A stretch of DNA of 64,000 nucleotides from Symbiodinium kawagutii (GCA_009767595.1 VSDK01011723.1:26871-90870), one strand, 5' to 3'; positions 43,894 to 55,982 are shown, counted from the first letter of the stretch. The notes: a model not told the origin generated them from the sequence alone. Made by a program: numbers and translations.

Positions 43894-44032
43894 ACAAAGT
43901 GGGCCTCCTCTTTATAGCTTGGTTTACAGGCCATCTAACTATAGTTGTACGTACCATAACTAGTGACTAGTCTCCCGTATACCCCTGTTATAAACTAATT
44001 GAGCTATCTTGTGGGCCCCATCTTGTAGCCAA
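43894..44032. repeat. Family D element
   Basis: AAAGTGGGCCTCCTCTTTATA and CTTGTGGGCCCCATCTTGTAG. Confidence 0.65.
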
Positions 44033-44609
44033 CCGGCTATGATCAACCAACGAAAATGAGATCAAGGGATTAATCACCTTGTTGATAGCCAATTTAGGGA
44101 TGATTGACCAACAAGAATGACAGTCTCCTGGTTCAAATTTGTGAAACACATTCAAATAACACAAAGCACGATGAAAAATGTCTCAGAGTGGTTGAATCAA
44201 AACTGACCAAGAAAAATCATCAATTGCTTAAACAGTGTCATCTTTTGTACTAATTGGGCATCGCTCACGGACAGCGGGGCATCTATTGAAATACTGGATC
44301 ATGACCCATTGGTTGGCTGTTGAGGTCATTGCTGCCCTCGTTGCTTTAGCAGTTTATGCATCACCAATTATTGCTAGTGTAAATGACAATACGCATGTTA
44401 TTATCAACATGTTTGGTTCCTTTTTTAGGATATACCCATGGAAATACACACCCAAACTAGAACCCATCCAAACACCGGCTTTACGTCGTCACAGATCGTG
44501 CAAGTAACTCAAGAATGGGACATCGGAATCTCGCTGGAAGTTGAATCAACCAACCTTGCTAGCATTTGCTTAGTGGCCACTCCTGGTAGCTCCAAATAGC
44601 TCCTCCTCG

Positions 44610-44700
44610 AAAGGAATACATATTATATATATATATATAAAAATAATAAGTATATATATATATATAAAATAAAAATAAATAAATATATATATATATAGAT
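44610..44700. repeat. (AT)n-rich microsatellite
   Basis: Runs of TATATATATA separated by AAATAAAAATAAATAAA. Similar tracts lie at about 47,095-47,160, 47,925-47,975 and 48,150-48,360 in the same intron region. Confidence 0.85.
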
Positions 44701-45169
44701 TTGGTTGACCCTGCCTCGCTCCCTCACAACCACCAGCCAGCTTGGCTTGTAGATAAAGAGTGGTCAAATTCCAAGCTGTTCATAGCTGTAACTCCAAAAC
44801 TTCATGTAGGCCATAGATGTGAACGACTGGTGTGCTCACCCTCCAAAGAACATAAGATTAATTAAAAAATGAAGGCGATCCTATCAAGAGTCAAGATGTT
44901 TCTGTTCAGCTTTTGGTTTTCAAAGCGCCGCTTGATTCTGAGGGCGCTGATCAAGTCTGACTCATGGCTATTGCCTGGGAAGTGGCGTGGTACCAAAGGT
45001 AAAACCAAAGCAGGGAGGGCAATTGTTTATCCTGGACCAGCTATCCAATTGAAGGAAATGGCATTTTGTCGAAATCACCTATAAACCTACAGCCTACAGC
45101 CGATATGAGCGAAGTCTACGATTCTTCAACGAGTGCTGTTCCAGTGTTGCATCCAAACCAGCGGATATA

Positions 45170-45352
45170 TGTGTGTTTTTGAAAATAGGGTTACCCTAAG
45201 TCATCATCCAGTTTATCGCCATTCATAATAATAAACCAACTAGTAGCTGAATAACCATTATGCTTGGTTATTATCCCCTACTATTAACCAGCTTCTGAGC
45301 CACTAAAAGTCAACCATTTTTGGGGTCCCCAGTCACTGCCTTGAGAAATCAT
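45170..45352. repeat. Family B element interrupted by other sequence
   Basis: GTTTTTGAAAATAGGGTTACC at the left and TTTTTGGGGTCCCC, CTTGAGAAATCATTGC at the right, with about 70 unrelated bases inserted. The rest of 45.35-46.57 kb shows no feature. Confidence 0.5.
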
Positions 45353-46579
45353 TGCTAGGCCATCGCATCAAACAGATCTCCTCCAAGCTGGGGTCTGAGG
45401 GTCCGTGCCACCAGCAAGGAGCAGACAAATTTCTGCCTCAGCCAAGGGTTTTGCTGTGAGATTTGACGCAAATGCTGATGAAAAAAACGCTTTATGCCAC
45501 AAATTTCTGCGGGCTTGGCTGGTAGATTTGAGGCATGGGAGATGCTGACGAAGGCAGCTTGCGATTTGAAAAGTGGGAGATGCGACAGTCAAAACAGCCT
45601 GATGCTGATGCAAAATCATCAACTGTTGATGGCAGAATTAGAGGGTCTGCAGGCCCATCAAATTGACTAAGTATAGCTCATGCGTTGGCAATCTGACCTC
45701 GGGGTGAGGAAAGCTGTGGGCGAATTCACCAAATACAACAACAGAGTTTGACTCACATCCTCAGTGTTGCGTGGGTAGTGCGTTTAGGTCAGACCAACTA
45801 CCTTAGGTTTGTAGTGCAATCCCATTGCTTGCAATTAACTGCATCTGCTGGCAGGGTGGGAATGTAAAGTACACGTACACTTAATCAAATATTGCCTATA
45901 TAAAGACATGAATACATCGAATCACATATATTAATGTTGGCCAGTTTGTTGCCCAAACAAGTAATGAGATGATAATGAGTCGAATCCATCGTTTCAGGGA
46001 GGATAGAAAAAAGCAACAAACACCATCTGCTGACCTAGAACTAATGAAATTGACACTCTACATATCTTCTTCCTATGGAAGGTAGCCAGCCCGCATCGCG
46101 CAATCTTCAATCATTTAAAACCAATGCAACCATGGAACAATCAGTTGAAGAAGGATGATGCACGTTTGCTACGATTTTGGGATGGACCAACAAATCCACA
46201 TGCACAGGTCCAGGTTAACACTGAAACCAAGCACTTTTAGCGATGATGTGCTTCTTTTGAACAAGCAGAAGCATCTCATACATTAATTAGTGCTTTTACT
46301 GGAAACTCAGTCATATCTAGACACAACATACATTACGTACTGCATACATCTGGGCATGTGCCAAAATAGTGGCAGTCCCAAAATCAATGGTTTCCGAATA
46401 AAATAATTGTTTTTGTTGGTCGGTTGTTGATTGGTTACCCTATTTTGTCACATACCCAAACGAGGAGTGTTGATCAAAACAAAAACTTTCTTGGGTTGGC
46501 AAGAAAAGCACAGTCACCCCACCGCGATCCCCACAGTGACTGACAACCGCCGAAATGTTGTCTGTTCTACATATACATG

Positions 46580-46692
46580 GCATGGTGGTTTCTTATGACA
46601 GGGAACCCCCAAAACTGGATGGTTTAAGAACAATAATCATGATTAATCTTGGATGATTTTGCTGGGTCTCCAATGTTGAGAAACCTCCATCT
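46580..46692. repeat. Family B element
   Basis: ATGGTGGTTTCTTATGACAGG and TTGAGAAACCTCCAT. Confidence 0.6.
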
Positions 46693-47335
46693 TTACAAGT
46701 CAAACCTGTCCAGCGACCATGGGCTAGTGAAAACATCGTGGGGGTTGTCAATCACCTCAAAATTGGAAATCAATCGCGGACTTTCCGATCAAAACCAAAT
46801 CATGTCTACAAAAAAGCTGATGGCAGCACGGGTGCCGTATGTACAATGACTTTGCCTGAATTGAACCGCGGCTGCCAGGAATGCATCAGTCTTTGAATGA
46901 AATTGGCACTGTTCTACCATGACATTCTGCTGTCTTTTTCATCAGTGGTTCATTCAGAATGCTTAGAGATTCTTACATTAGCATTTGCGATTGGCTCCCA
47001 TATGTGTGTAGAATATCATAGATACACTGCAGTCACTGAAAGGGACTTATACACAAATGTAAATATGTACATACAAACATATACTGTAGATACATTTATT
47101 TATTTATAAATAAATAAATAAACATATAAATACATAAATAAATGTATATATATATATGTAAAAACTAACATTGTACTTCAACCATCTGCAAACTTTAATG
47201 TTTTGCGAAAAAATCATAAGATGTTTGAACAAACCAGCACCTCACCTGCAGGCCACAATCTCTGATGGGGCCTGAGGGGCGAGACATTGCCAAGCCCAGT
47301 TCCCCAGTTTGAGGGGCCCCCAACTTGATTTTCTC

Positions 47336-47391
47336 GATGTTCCTCAGCGAAAACACGGAGATAATCTTGGCGTAACGGATGTGCACCCCCA
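47336..47391 (-). CDS. IFT122: Possible IFT122-like exon 7 (uncertain)
   Basis: An open, GC-richer stretch reading HIRYAKIISVFSLRNI resembles the missing family segment YRVKEKIIKKFECNLL and lies in the right order between exons 6 and 8. Against it, the upstream AG is followed by T rather than G, and neither candidate donor (AG|GAACAT or ATC|GAGAAA) joins perfectly in phase with both neighbours. Boundaries are approximate. A different microexon in 43.8-49.4 kb could be the true one. Confidence 0.3.
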
Positions 47392-49059
47392 CTGGGCGCA
47401 ACTGAGTCCCAACCATGCTTGTAGGGGTTGGTTCATCTACCTGATCTGGCATGATATGGCTGCTTGCCATGACTATATCCGAGTTGTAACCGCAACATTC
47501 GACAACATTCAAGTACTGATCAGCGATACTGATGGCGTATGTGGTCAATGCATGGTTGATGGAGAATGAGTAGGGTTTTGAGAGCTGCGCAAGTCCATGT
47601 CAATATTGCATCAACATATATGTAATTTCAAACCATTATGTGTGTGTGTGTATATGTGTTGCATTTCTGATGGGTTGAATCATACCACAATTCTGGGTCA
47701 TAATCCTGGATGCAATGGAGCCATAATACGCACTTGTCCTGTTCCATGCTGCTTGATTTCCACCACACTCCACATTTGATGGGAAATTGCTTGAAGATCA
47801 CCCTTCATCGAAACATGGTACCTGTTAATGCTAGTCATGTTTCAATATGTTTCAATTGAACAAGAACAACACACACTAAGCACAAAAAAGTAGATGATAG
47901 CAACAACAATAATCACAGAATACATACATATACACATATCATATAGAAATAAAGATATATATATATACATATATCTATGAATAATAATCGTGAGAAGCAG
48001 TTGCCGAAATAAAAGAAACAAACAACTGAACTGGATGAGGTGGTTAATGGATCAGGGCGGCCCTGACGTCAGGTACGGTTCGGCTCTGTTCGGCTTTCAG
48101 CCAGGCCGATGTGAGACTACCAGATATAGATGCATATACTGTATACTGTGCCATATATATATAACTATATATCTATATAAATACGTGTATATATATATAT
48201 TTAAATAAATATACATATACATATATGTAAATAAAAACATATAATATAAATACTCTGTATATGCTATAACATGATTGATAGAAAGACAACAATAAAAAAC
48301 AATATATATATATATATGTATATATAAGTAAAGAAAAAAATATATATATATATATTAATTGGAAATCATGAGAATGGCCACTAAGCTGGTAAGCCGGTCA
48401 ATAAGCTGCTTAGTATCATTCTTGTGGAAAAAACAATCATCGACAGGTTCAGCTCATAGTGGCGCGCTGTGAAATACTGGTGAAACATCGCAATTTTGAA
48501 CGCCAAAGGATAACACCCACCACCACCAACAACAACAACGACAACCACAACGCCAACAACAACAACAACATCATCATCATCATGATCAACATCATCAACA
48601 ACTCACAAGTTATTGCTGATTGTTTTGACTGACGGATGGTTGTGCTCCATGTTGGGTAACGATAGAGACCAGTAAACTAGCCAGCAGAGCCAAGCTGGTC
48701 TTTGTTGAAATATTCATCTGGCCGTTCTTGGATGCTTGATTATGACCCATCGGCCTGCAGATCCCAACGCATGAATACACGCCCATGACTAGTGCGTACC
48801 ACCAGTCTTTCCTAATCATGACCTCTCAACAAGCTAGTGACACCAACATAGACACTCTCTGAATGCCTAGTTGGGGTGAACAGGCTGAGGTGTAAAAGCT
48901 AGCCAAAGGAACCAGCGCAATTTTGGACTCGACATGACTCGACTGTTGGCTATATCCATGACTTTCAAGCCAACCACAAAGGGGATGCAAAACCCATGTT
49001 TGCTTGCATCCCACCAGTGGCTCTCGGTTGCCTATATCCAAAGACGCTGGTGCCAAAGA

Positions 49060-49160
49060 AATCTGGTAGGTGGTTTCAACCGCTATGAAAAGTATTATTC
49101 CATCAACCCACCATTCCAAATACTAGGGAAGAAGAAAAAACATCAATCAACATCCAACCA
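49060..49160. repeat. Family C element
   Basis: CTGGTAGGTGGTTTCAACCG, CTATGAAAAGTATTA and a degraded right arm. Confidence 0.6.
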
Positions 49161-49259
49161 TTTAACATCATTGAACCATCGTTGAGCTGTGATACCATTA
49201 TGTATCAACCATTGATTAGGCAACCGTAACCATTACTTACCAACTCTTTAAATCACAAA

Positions 49260-49345
49260 GTGGTGGTTTCTCAAAATGGGAGGACTTGCAAATCATCCAA
49301 TACTAACCACTGATAGTAATAAACCATCCTTTTAGTGGCTGCTGA
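49260..49345. repeat. Family B left half
   Basis: GTGGTGGTTTCTCAAAATGGG, AATCATCCAATACTAACCAC and AATAAACCATCC; the right arm is missing. Confidence 0.55.
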
Positions 49346-49460
49346 AAAATGGGAACCCCTCCAAATGGTTTATCATTTATTACCATAAAGCTGAATAAGC
49401 TGGATGATTTGGGCATAGATGGACCTCACAATCACCGCTGTAAAAACTGCAGACCAAAGC

Positions 49461-49512
49461 TCTTGTAGTGCATGTCCAATGGATCGTCATGCGACACTTC
49501 ATAAATCAACAC
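49461..49512 (-). CDS. IFT122: IFT122-like exon 6 (52 bp)
   Basis: Encodes VLIYEVSHDDPLDMHYK, matching the family pattern ILIYEL-S-D--DMHYR. Acceptor GCCAG|GTG lies exactly at the outer end of a family A element. The 3' boundary is less certain: the best fit is AAGA|GCTTTG (GC donor). The long next intron region (49,460-43,816) holds B, C and D palindromes and several (AT)n tracts, and must contain an exon for about 14 residues equivalent to EKIIKKFECNLLV of the family. Confidence 0.82.
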
Positions 49513-49622
49513 CTGGCTGTGGTCAAAATCCTGCACCCCTGGTTCCCCTATCATTAACCATTGTTTTCCCTATAGTTTGTTGGTTAATAACCACCATTAT
49601 TGGTGGGTCAATATTGAACTTG
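49513..49622. repeat. Family A element whose tip is the exon 6 splice acceptor
   Basis: CTGGCTGTGGTCAAAATCCTG at the left. On the minus strand this tip reads GATTTTGACCACAGCCAG and ends exactly at the acceptor AG. The right arm is degraded (TCAATATTGAAC). Confidence 0.7.
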
Positions 49623-50567
49623 AACTAGTTGATTAGCAGCTGTGACAAGTTACTACAGTACCTGTCAAGGAGTGGTAGAGGATGAACAAAGTCAATCGGG
49701 GGAGGTTCCATGAAAATTGACCTCGACGACATGATGTCATTCTGATGCACCACCAATACATGGCAAGACTGGTGATTTATTGCGTTGCATATCTCCTACT
49801 AATGGCTTTCAGATGTGCAAACATGCGGGATGGTCCATTTTCATACCTGTTCTGATCGGATTCCTAGTCTTCTGCTTGACATTTGCAGGTCTTCCCATCT
49901 TGGAATAGCAGAAGAGAATTTGTGGCAATCCTGGAAGATGAGAAGACCTGCAAATTCCAAGATGGGAAGACCTGCAAATTCCAAGATAGTAAATCGGTTT
50001 TGTTTTCCTGGAGGAAGTTTACTGCAAGACGATCCCTTGTCCAGGAGGCTTGGGGATTTGGAGAATGGAAAAGCTGACCCCTAAGTAAGTTTAGGTTCAT
50101 TTCAGGCTGCAAATCACTGCCATTTGGATGTCCCAACACTGCGCCATAAAAAGCTGAGCACACCAAAAAACATGTTCCCTCTGAATTATGCTGGTTCGAA
50201 GTACATAAGCTAGAAGTCATGATCATTTTTTCATGGCTAGCCATTTCAAAACATATATCACTTGGAGCTCCCCATGCGTTGGATATGTCCATCCGCACAA
50301 TTCAATGTGACGTGGTATCCCCAAATTGTTGCTGCTGGTTCCTGGTCATGAGCATCCTCAAAGTATGGATAAATAACCTGTGCAAACTAACACAAGCAGT
50401 CGCTCACCATCAATAACAACAAACCGTTCTTCACAATAACTATGATCCAGTGCTTGACCATCACCAACCATCATCAACCATCACCAACCATCATCAACCA
50501 TCATCAACCATCAGTATAATTATTGTTATATTCCTAGTAGGTCCCAAGTGTGTTGCTGCTGATGAGT

Positions 50568-50677
50568 GGCTAACAACCCTTCAACAAGGTTCAAACCCTC
50601 TGAAAAATATTCGTCCATCAACCAACCATTCCAGATAGGAAGGGAGTAGAGGAGAAATCAATCAAACCAGCAACCAG
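50568..50677. repeat. Diverged family C element
   Basis: Recognised by CTGAAAAATATTCG, CAACCAACCATTCC and the right arm AATCAAACCAGCAACCAG. Confidence 0.55.
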
Positions 50678-50768
50678 TCATCATCATTCAACCACTGTTG
50701 AGCTGTGATACTACTATTCATCAGCCATTGATCAACCATCAGTAACCATTAGATACCATTGATTGACA

Positions 50769-50891
50769 TGTGGCAGTGGGTCAAAACCTCGTACCCCTGG
50801 TTCCCCTAACATTAACCATTCTTTCCAACTGTTATTGTTGGTCATTATCCCCCATTATTGGTTAATTAATATTGACCCAACTCGCCATGTT
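50769..50891. repeat. Family A palindromic element
   Basis: ATGTGGCAGTGGGTCAAAACC to TATTGACCCAACTCGCCATG. Confidence 0.8.
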
Positions 50892-50942
50892 TCTTCAGCC
50901 TTTCGAATCATTCGTAACATGTCACCACGCCCATCGGATCAC

Positions 50943-51002
50943 CTTGTCCGGAAGCTGAACGGCCAAGCGGTCCCGATAAACAGCAATCTTCTTGACATAG
51001 TC
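50943..51002 (-). CDS. IFT122: IFT122-like exon 5 (60 bp)
   Basis: Twenty codons including KKIAVYRDRLAVQLPDK, close to the family's KKIAIYRNRLAIQLPEK. Acceptor GAGAG|GAC; donor AAG|GTGATC (GT). Phase 0 to 0. The following intron (50,942-49,513) contains family A and C copies and an imperfect CATCAACCA repeat at about 50,450-50,515; its 3' end is the tip of a second family A copy. Confidence 0.9.
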
Positions 51003-51063
51003 CTCTCACCCGCGCAGCCGCTCGCAGCTCGCAGCCACAGAAACGGTGAGTTTTAAGCAAGTC

Positions 51064-51177
51064 GGCTATGGGTCAATCTTGATCAACCAACTAATGGAGG
51101 ATGATCATCAACAACAATAGGGAAAACAATGGTGAATGATTGGGGAAACAGGGGTACAGGGTGAACTGACCCACTGC
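51064..51177. repeat. Family A element
   Basis: CGGCTATGGGTCAATCTTGA to GGGTACAGGGTGAACTGACCC. Confidence 0.75.
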
Positions 51178-51244
51178 AAAGTGAATATTGGAATGGTTAG
51201 TGAATTGAATTATCTGTGAAGATCAATAGTGGAGTCAATCATAG

Positions 51245-51366
51245 ATATTGAAATGACTGAGGGGCTCTGAAACTTGGAAACCCCAAAGTTATAGTTGGCT
51301 TATTACAAAACATGATTTATATAAAGTATGATAACTGCGAGGACCCCATTTTAAGAAACTATCAAA
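51245..51366. repeat. Diverged family B element
   Basis: Only traces remain: CTTGGAAACCCCAAAG, TTATAGTTGGCTTATTAC and GGACCCCATTTTAAGAAAC. Confidence 0.35.
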
Positions 51367-51861
51367 TGGTTGATTAATGATTCATCCGATCAAATGGACC
51401 AACATCTAAAAATGGTTCATCTAAAAATAAAATAATGGAGTTTAATCACTGTAACGGCCACTGATATTTAGTGGATCAACATCCCTGGATTGAGACTTGG
51501 ATGACTTGAGAATTGCAAGTCCAAGTGATGGGTGAGCAGTTGCACCGCTCGCGAGGTGCTTGGGGGTGGATGAATCTGGTGTCCCGAAATTGTAGGTGTA
51601 TGAATTATCTGAAGATGCCATGTTTATCATTGAAAACATGGAATAAAATGGATGCTGGATGTTTTGCAATGATATGCCTGTCCCAAGTCGGCTTCATCTT
51701 GAAATCTTGGATGAAACAGCTGGCAAAGAGGGTACGGGCCATGATGATAGATTGCAACGTAGTCTGTGTAGAACAACAATGCATCTCACCAAACCAGGCA
51801 GCAACACCGCCACCAGAGACAACCGCAACGTGTGATGGACAGGCCCACATGCCCATCCGTC

Positions 51862-51888
51862 CTTACATCTGATTCGCACTTTTTGTTC
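51862..51888 (-). CDS. IFT122: IFT122-like exon 4 (27 bp)
   Basis: Encodes EQKVRIRCK, matching the family's EQKVRIKCK, so exon 3 plus exon 4 reads LVT then EQKVRI without gap. Acceptor CTGAG|GAA; donor AAG|GACGGA (GA). The next intron (51,861-51,003) contains a family B derivative and a family A copy. Confidence 0.85.
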
Positions 51889-52964
51889 CTCAGTTCATGG
51901 GGGTGACCCTCCCAGGTTTGTGTATCAGAACAAGAGCTGGGTAATAATTTAATAATAACATCAACCATTAATATCAAATAATATGAACCATTGATAGAGT
52001 TTCACAAACTAATCAGAGATGGTGTAACCAGGTTACTAACGACACTATCAAACACGATCATCCATTCATACCCGGCTTATTTAGCGTCTATTTCTGATGA
52101 GATTGGGGGCGCAACTGTGGAACCCCTTGAACATCACTGGTTCCAATAGGACGATCAGGGTGGAACGTGGTGGAACGTTGTGAAACCTGAAAATGACAAG
52201 ATATGGCGCCATGCTGTGCCACGGTATCACCATTGACATGGACTGCTAAATGTGCCATGTACTGTAAGGCATCCCGTGTCGAGGCTATCCAAAAATCGGT
52301 CAAGAGAGCAGTATGTGTATTGAGTATACCTCATTATGAACTGTTTCACATGTCCAGCTGCTAACAAATCATAGCAACTCAAAATATGTCTTTTGGACCT
52401 ATGTATGTCCTTAGTTGTGATTACGCCATTGCTATAGCAATACCGTCCAACCAACAAAAATATAGATAACAAACATTCATTCATGACACATATGACAGCT
52501 ACTTAGAAGATTACAGCTACTGATCTTACTATACCAAGATCAACCATTAATATTGTATAACAGCTACTCATGTCCCCGTACTATGATAGTAATGGTAGCT
52601 ACCGAGGGACATCCATGGCTTTAATCTATTGATGTTGCCATCACGATGGCGCTTGAAATTGTGCCGGGGCCCATTACAATTACTAGGGACATAGTAGTGG
52701 CAAAGGGGGGATGAATTAGTCATTAATTATAGTGTGAAACTAGTTGGTATCTGCAACATGTAACAGTAAATAATGTCATTTCATACATGTTACATGGCAA
52801 CATTAGTTGCTCTTAATATCAATATCAACATAGATTGAAGCTAATTATCATGACTATGTAGGAAAGCCCCCAACCATTTGGCCACACAGTTGAAACCACC
52901 AGCCGTATCACATGACTCATAACTAAGTATGATTGAACAATATTCATAATCCTTTTGACATTCA

Positions 52965-53092
52965 CAGATACCCTCTGGTAAACTAACCTGGCAATGGAAA
53001 ATCCACCATTTATTGGTGTTTTCCCAGGGTTTCACTGTAAAATATGGTCAAAATCCAGCCAGCCAGGTTAGTGACTACCGGAGGGTAACCAT
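52965..53092. repeat. Family G palindrome
   Basis: TACCCTCTGGTAAACTAACC and its inverted partner GGTTAGTGACTACCGGAGGGTA. Related to the copy at 55.76-55.96 kb. Confidence 0.5.
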
Positions 53093-53168
53093 TACCAGAT
53101 CTTGCCACTTGGTATCCCTGTCATTGCCATGGCATCTTTTCCACGGCGCCCAATTGGCGCCGAGTTGC

Positions 53169-53192
53169 AGTCACAAGGTGCTGAATGATGAC
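53169..53192 (-). CDS. IFT122: IFT122-like exon 3 (24 bp)
   Basis: Encodes VIIQHLVT, continuing MTD into the family segment DVIVQHLIT. Acceptor CTCAG|GTC; donor ACT|GCAACT (GC). Only eight codons long, yet phase and residue count agree with both neighbours. The next intron (53,168-51,889) holds a family G palindrome at 52.97-53.09 kb and nothing else recognised. Confidence 0.82.
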
Positions 53193-54035
53193 CTGAGCTT
53201 GGTTGGGGATCAACTGGTGGCTAAGTGAACCCAGCTGGCAATTAAATCGATGGTTTAACCAGTGGTTGACCGAATGAGTAATCAATAAAACATCAATTGG
53301 TCAATGAAATCAACAGAAATGGTAAAATCATTGCCAAGCAACGGTGTAACCAATGGGTGTTGAGGGTGGTGCATTGGTGATTACGTCATATGAGTAAGCA
53401 GTCAATCGCTTGATAAAAGGTTCAGATTAAAGCTATGGTTAAATAAGATTGGTTGTTATATCTATCGCTACTCCCTGGTAACATTCCTATATGATGTACT
53501 GTAACTGCCAGAGACCACTATGAAGAACATGTTCTAGTATACCACCATGAAGTACGCACAGGATACAACTCAACAAAGGGAATTCAAATTCAGCATATGG
53601 ACAACCTGGTGGTTTGAGTTCATGCTTCATAGTGAACGCGTGTTCGTCCACGTGGTGGCCGCCACAATCAATGGTGTCGGCGTATGTTTACGGGTCGCCA
53701 ATCTTCTCTGGAACGACACCGGTCTATGTTTATTAGCGCATGTTCTACCCCTTCCAGAATCAAAAAACTCATTGCAAGCAAACAACCCAAGGTCTATTTC
53801 GGGTCGCAAACACACAAAGATTGTACGGTGATACAATCGAAAGGAAAAACCATCGAAGATACACAATAGAACCAACCCCTGAAGCTGTCAAGCCACTCAT
53901 GACAACTAGCAAACATGTCAAGCCGAAAGGTAGATACCTGGACATGGTCATACCACCATTTCTCACATCGCTGATAAGGCCACGGGTGCGATCGTTGATT
54001 TCATATTTCCCAGTTTGTGAACTAAGAACTACTAC

Positions 54036-54159
54036 AAGGTGGGGCCCCTTAGTTGGCTAACTTAGGTTATAACTAGGGTAACTACCAGTTATGGTAGATA
54101 TAACTATAGTTAAATGGCTTATTAATCAACTTATAACTAGGGGGGCCCACCTTGTACAA
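54036..54159. repeat. Family D palindromic element
   Basis: ACAAGGTGGGGCCCCTTAG and AACTAGGGGGGCCCACCTTG, with the same centre (ATATAACTATAGTTAAATGG) as the 11.3-kb copy. A second partial copy (GACTGGGCCCCCCTGC) follows to about 54,222. Confidence 0.85.
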
Positions 54160-54989
54160 GAGACTGGGCCCCCCTGCTGTTTGCTTTAGGCTATAGCCAA
54201 GGCAACTACCAGTTTTGGTACATTGTGCCATCGAATACCCTATTTGTGGGGGTTGAAAGTCGAGTGCCGTTTTTGCGGCATAATTTGAAAATCACTGTTT
54301 TACTTCAATTGGGTTTCCAATGTTTTTACCCGTAGTTTGACCATAATTTGCCCGTAATTTCCCGAATTTATATACCTGTAATTTCTGTAATGCCCAAAAT
54401 ATCAAAATGAACAGGTTTGCCAGCTTTTTTTTGGGTAGGACCAAAAGAGAGGGTTTTTGATTCTCTGGGTAGTCAAATAGCAAATTGATTAATTAACTTT
54501 TATATAAATTGGGGATTTCCATCTCTGCTGACACAATGGCTTTCTGAACTATGTCTAAGCAAAGACGAACGTTGTCACTATCCATCCACATAAATGCATA
54601 CTTCTAAAAATGGTGGTTTTCATGCTGAAGCTATCCGTTGCTTCAGGTCACCCCATTCGCAACAACTTGTATCAATCAGGGTGACGGAGTAAACAACTGC
54701 ACAGTTGAAGGTGGTTCATGAGTGGCATTTTCTATTCTCAGTGAGTACTTTTGGGATGACATCATATTCCACCTCTTCATCCAAAAGGAAAACACCTTGG
54801 AACGAACCTTTCGCCCAGTTCGGAAATGAATCTTCGTGAGTTGGTGGGACAGGGCCCATATGGGCCGCTATAAATGTAACGATAGACCTGACAATCACAG
54901 GAGTCTTCCAGGGTAGACCCTAGCCATGAACAACTCCACGGCCATCGCATCACGCAAGGCCCGAAGGGAGTTGAACGGCGCCAAGTGAC

Positions 54990-55022
54990 ATCTGTCATGA
55001 CATCTCGGTAGGCATATCTGTC
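54990..55022 (-). CDS. IFT122: IFT122-like exon 2 (33 bp)
   Basis: Encodes DRYAYRDVMTD, nearly identical to the conserved DRYAYRD-MTD segment that directly follows STVHGLY in the family. Acceptor TCCAG|GAC, donor GAT|GTCACT (GT). Phase 0 to 0. The next intron (54,989-53,193) carries a well-preserved family D palindrome and is otherwise AT-rich with no feature. Confidence 0.87.
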
Positions 55023-55756
55023 CTGGAGGGGTCCCAGGGCAGGTGTGGCACCACGTGCGCCACGTGGACTTATCGCAGTTTTATATGGTGAAAATATGCT
55101 TGGTCCACTTGCTGATCCACAGCAATTGATGGTAATCGTGCCAATAGCAATGATCCCCTTGAATCCTTGACCAAGTACTGATTAACTATTCGAGATTTCA
55201 GTGATTAGCTCAACATAGGCTGAAGGAGTATCATTCGTCGGGTAGGTCAATGGTTCTAGAGTAAAATCGCCATCAGGAAAGTTTTTGTGAACAATGTGGC
55301 CCCAAGACTAGTGATTTGCATGTTAAGAATGCCGATGAACAAGTATGGCTGGCAGGTACCACTATTTATGGACAAACCCAATAATCACAACATACGCAAC
55401 AACAGCCATCAATGACCAAGAAAGCACATGAGTCTTCATCACGGCTCACTTGAATGAGTCTCAGGCTCTGTAGGTCAATCTCGTGCACTCAGGGAGTCCA
55501 GCTACCATAGGGAAGAGAGGGAAGGGACCGAAGGGATATTACATCTCAAGTCATGGCTGTTGTATCATTACTGTCAACCTAATAAAATGACACCCCCCTT
55601 GTAATGGTACCCGCCCAATCAATAAACCCACGGAATTTACCAATCTGAGGTCAACATCAACCATTTGGTCAGGGCACTCCTGGCAGCGCTCAGAAGGATA
55701 TTGGGATACCCCTGGCTCCAAATCGCTCCCTCCCAAGAGTCAGTAATGTTAATCAT

Positions 55757-55960
55757 GAACCGCTACCCTCTGGCATTCCCCAATCTGGAAGCCAAAAATC
55801 ACAATTTCTATATGTAAAACCTGGCAGTCCCCAGCCTGGAAGCTGAAAATCATTTGTCAAAACTATTAAAACCATGATAAATCATCATTTTATAGGTAAC
55901 ATCACTAGAAAATCATGGATTTTCGATGCAACCAGGTTGGGGGCTACCAGAGTGTGTGGC
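55757..55960. repeat. Family G palindrome, diverged
   Basis: TACCCTCTGGCATTCCCCAA at the left and CCAGGTTGGGGGCTACCAGAG at the right. A separate dispersed motif, CACTCCTGG-AGC to TGGCTCCAA--GCTCCC, lies just before it at 55.66-55.74 kb and recurs near 36.06 and 44.58 kb. Confidence 0.4.
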
Positions 55961-55982
55961 TCGTGGCTGATCTCCGCGTCTC

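Noticed and set aside
44910..44985. ALRIKRRFE stretch as the missing IFT122 exon 7
   Set aside because: It resembles IIKKFE, but no donor joins it in phase to exon 8. It is kept only as a note to the unresolved segment.
46800..46870. GKVIVHTAP stretch as the ILIYEL exon
   Set aside because: A better match (VLIYEVSHDDPLDMHYK) with an AG|G acceptor and the correct phase lies at 49.46-49.51 kb.
47600..48360. AT-rich (TA)n tracts as an origin or centromere-like element
   Set aside because: Simple microsatellites are common in these introns, and nothing else supports a special function.
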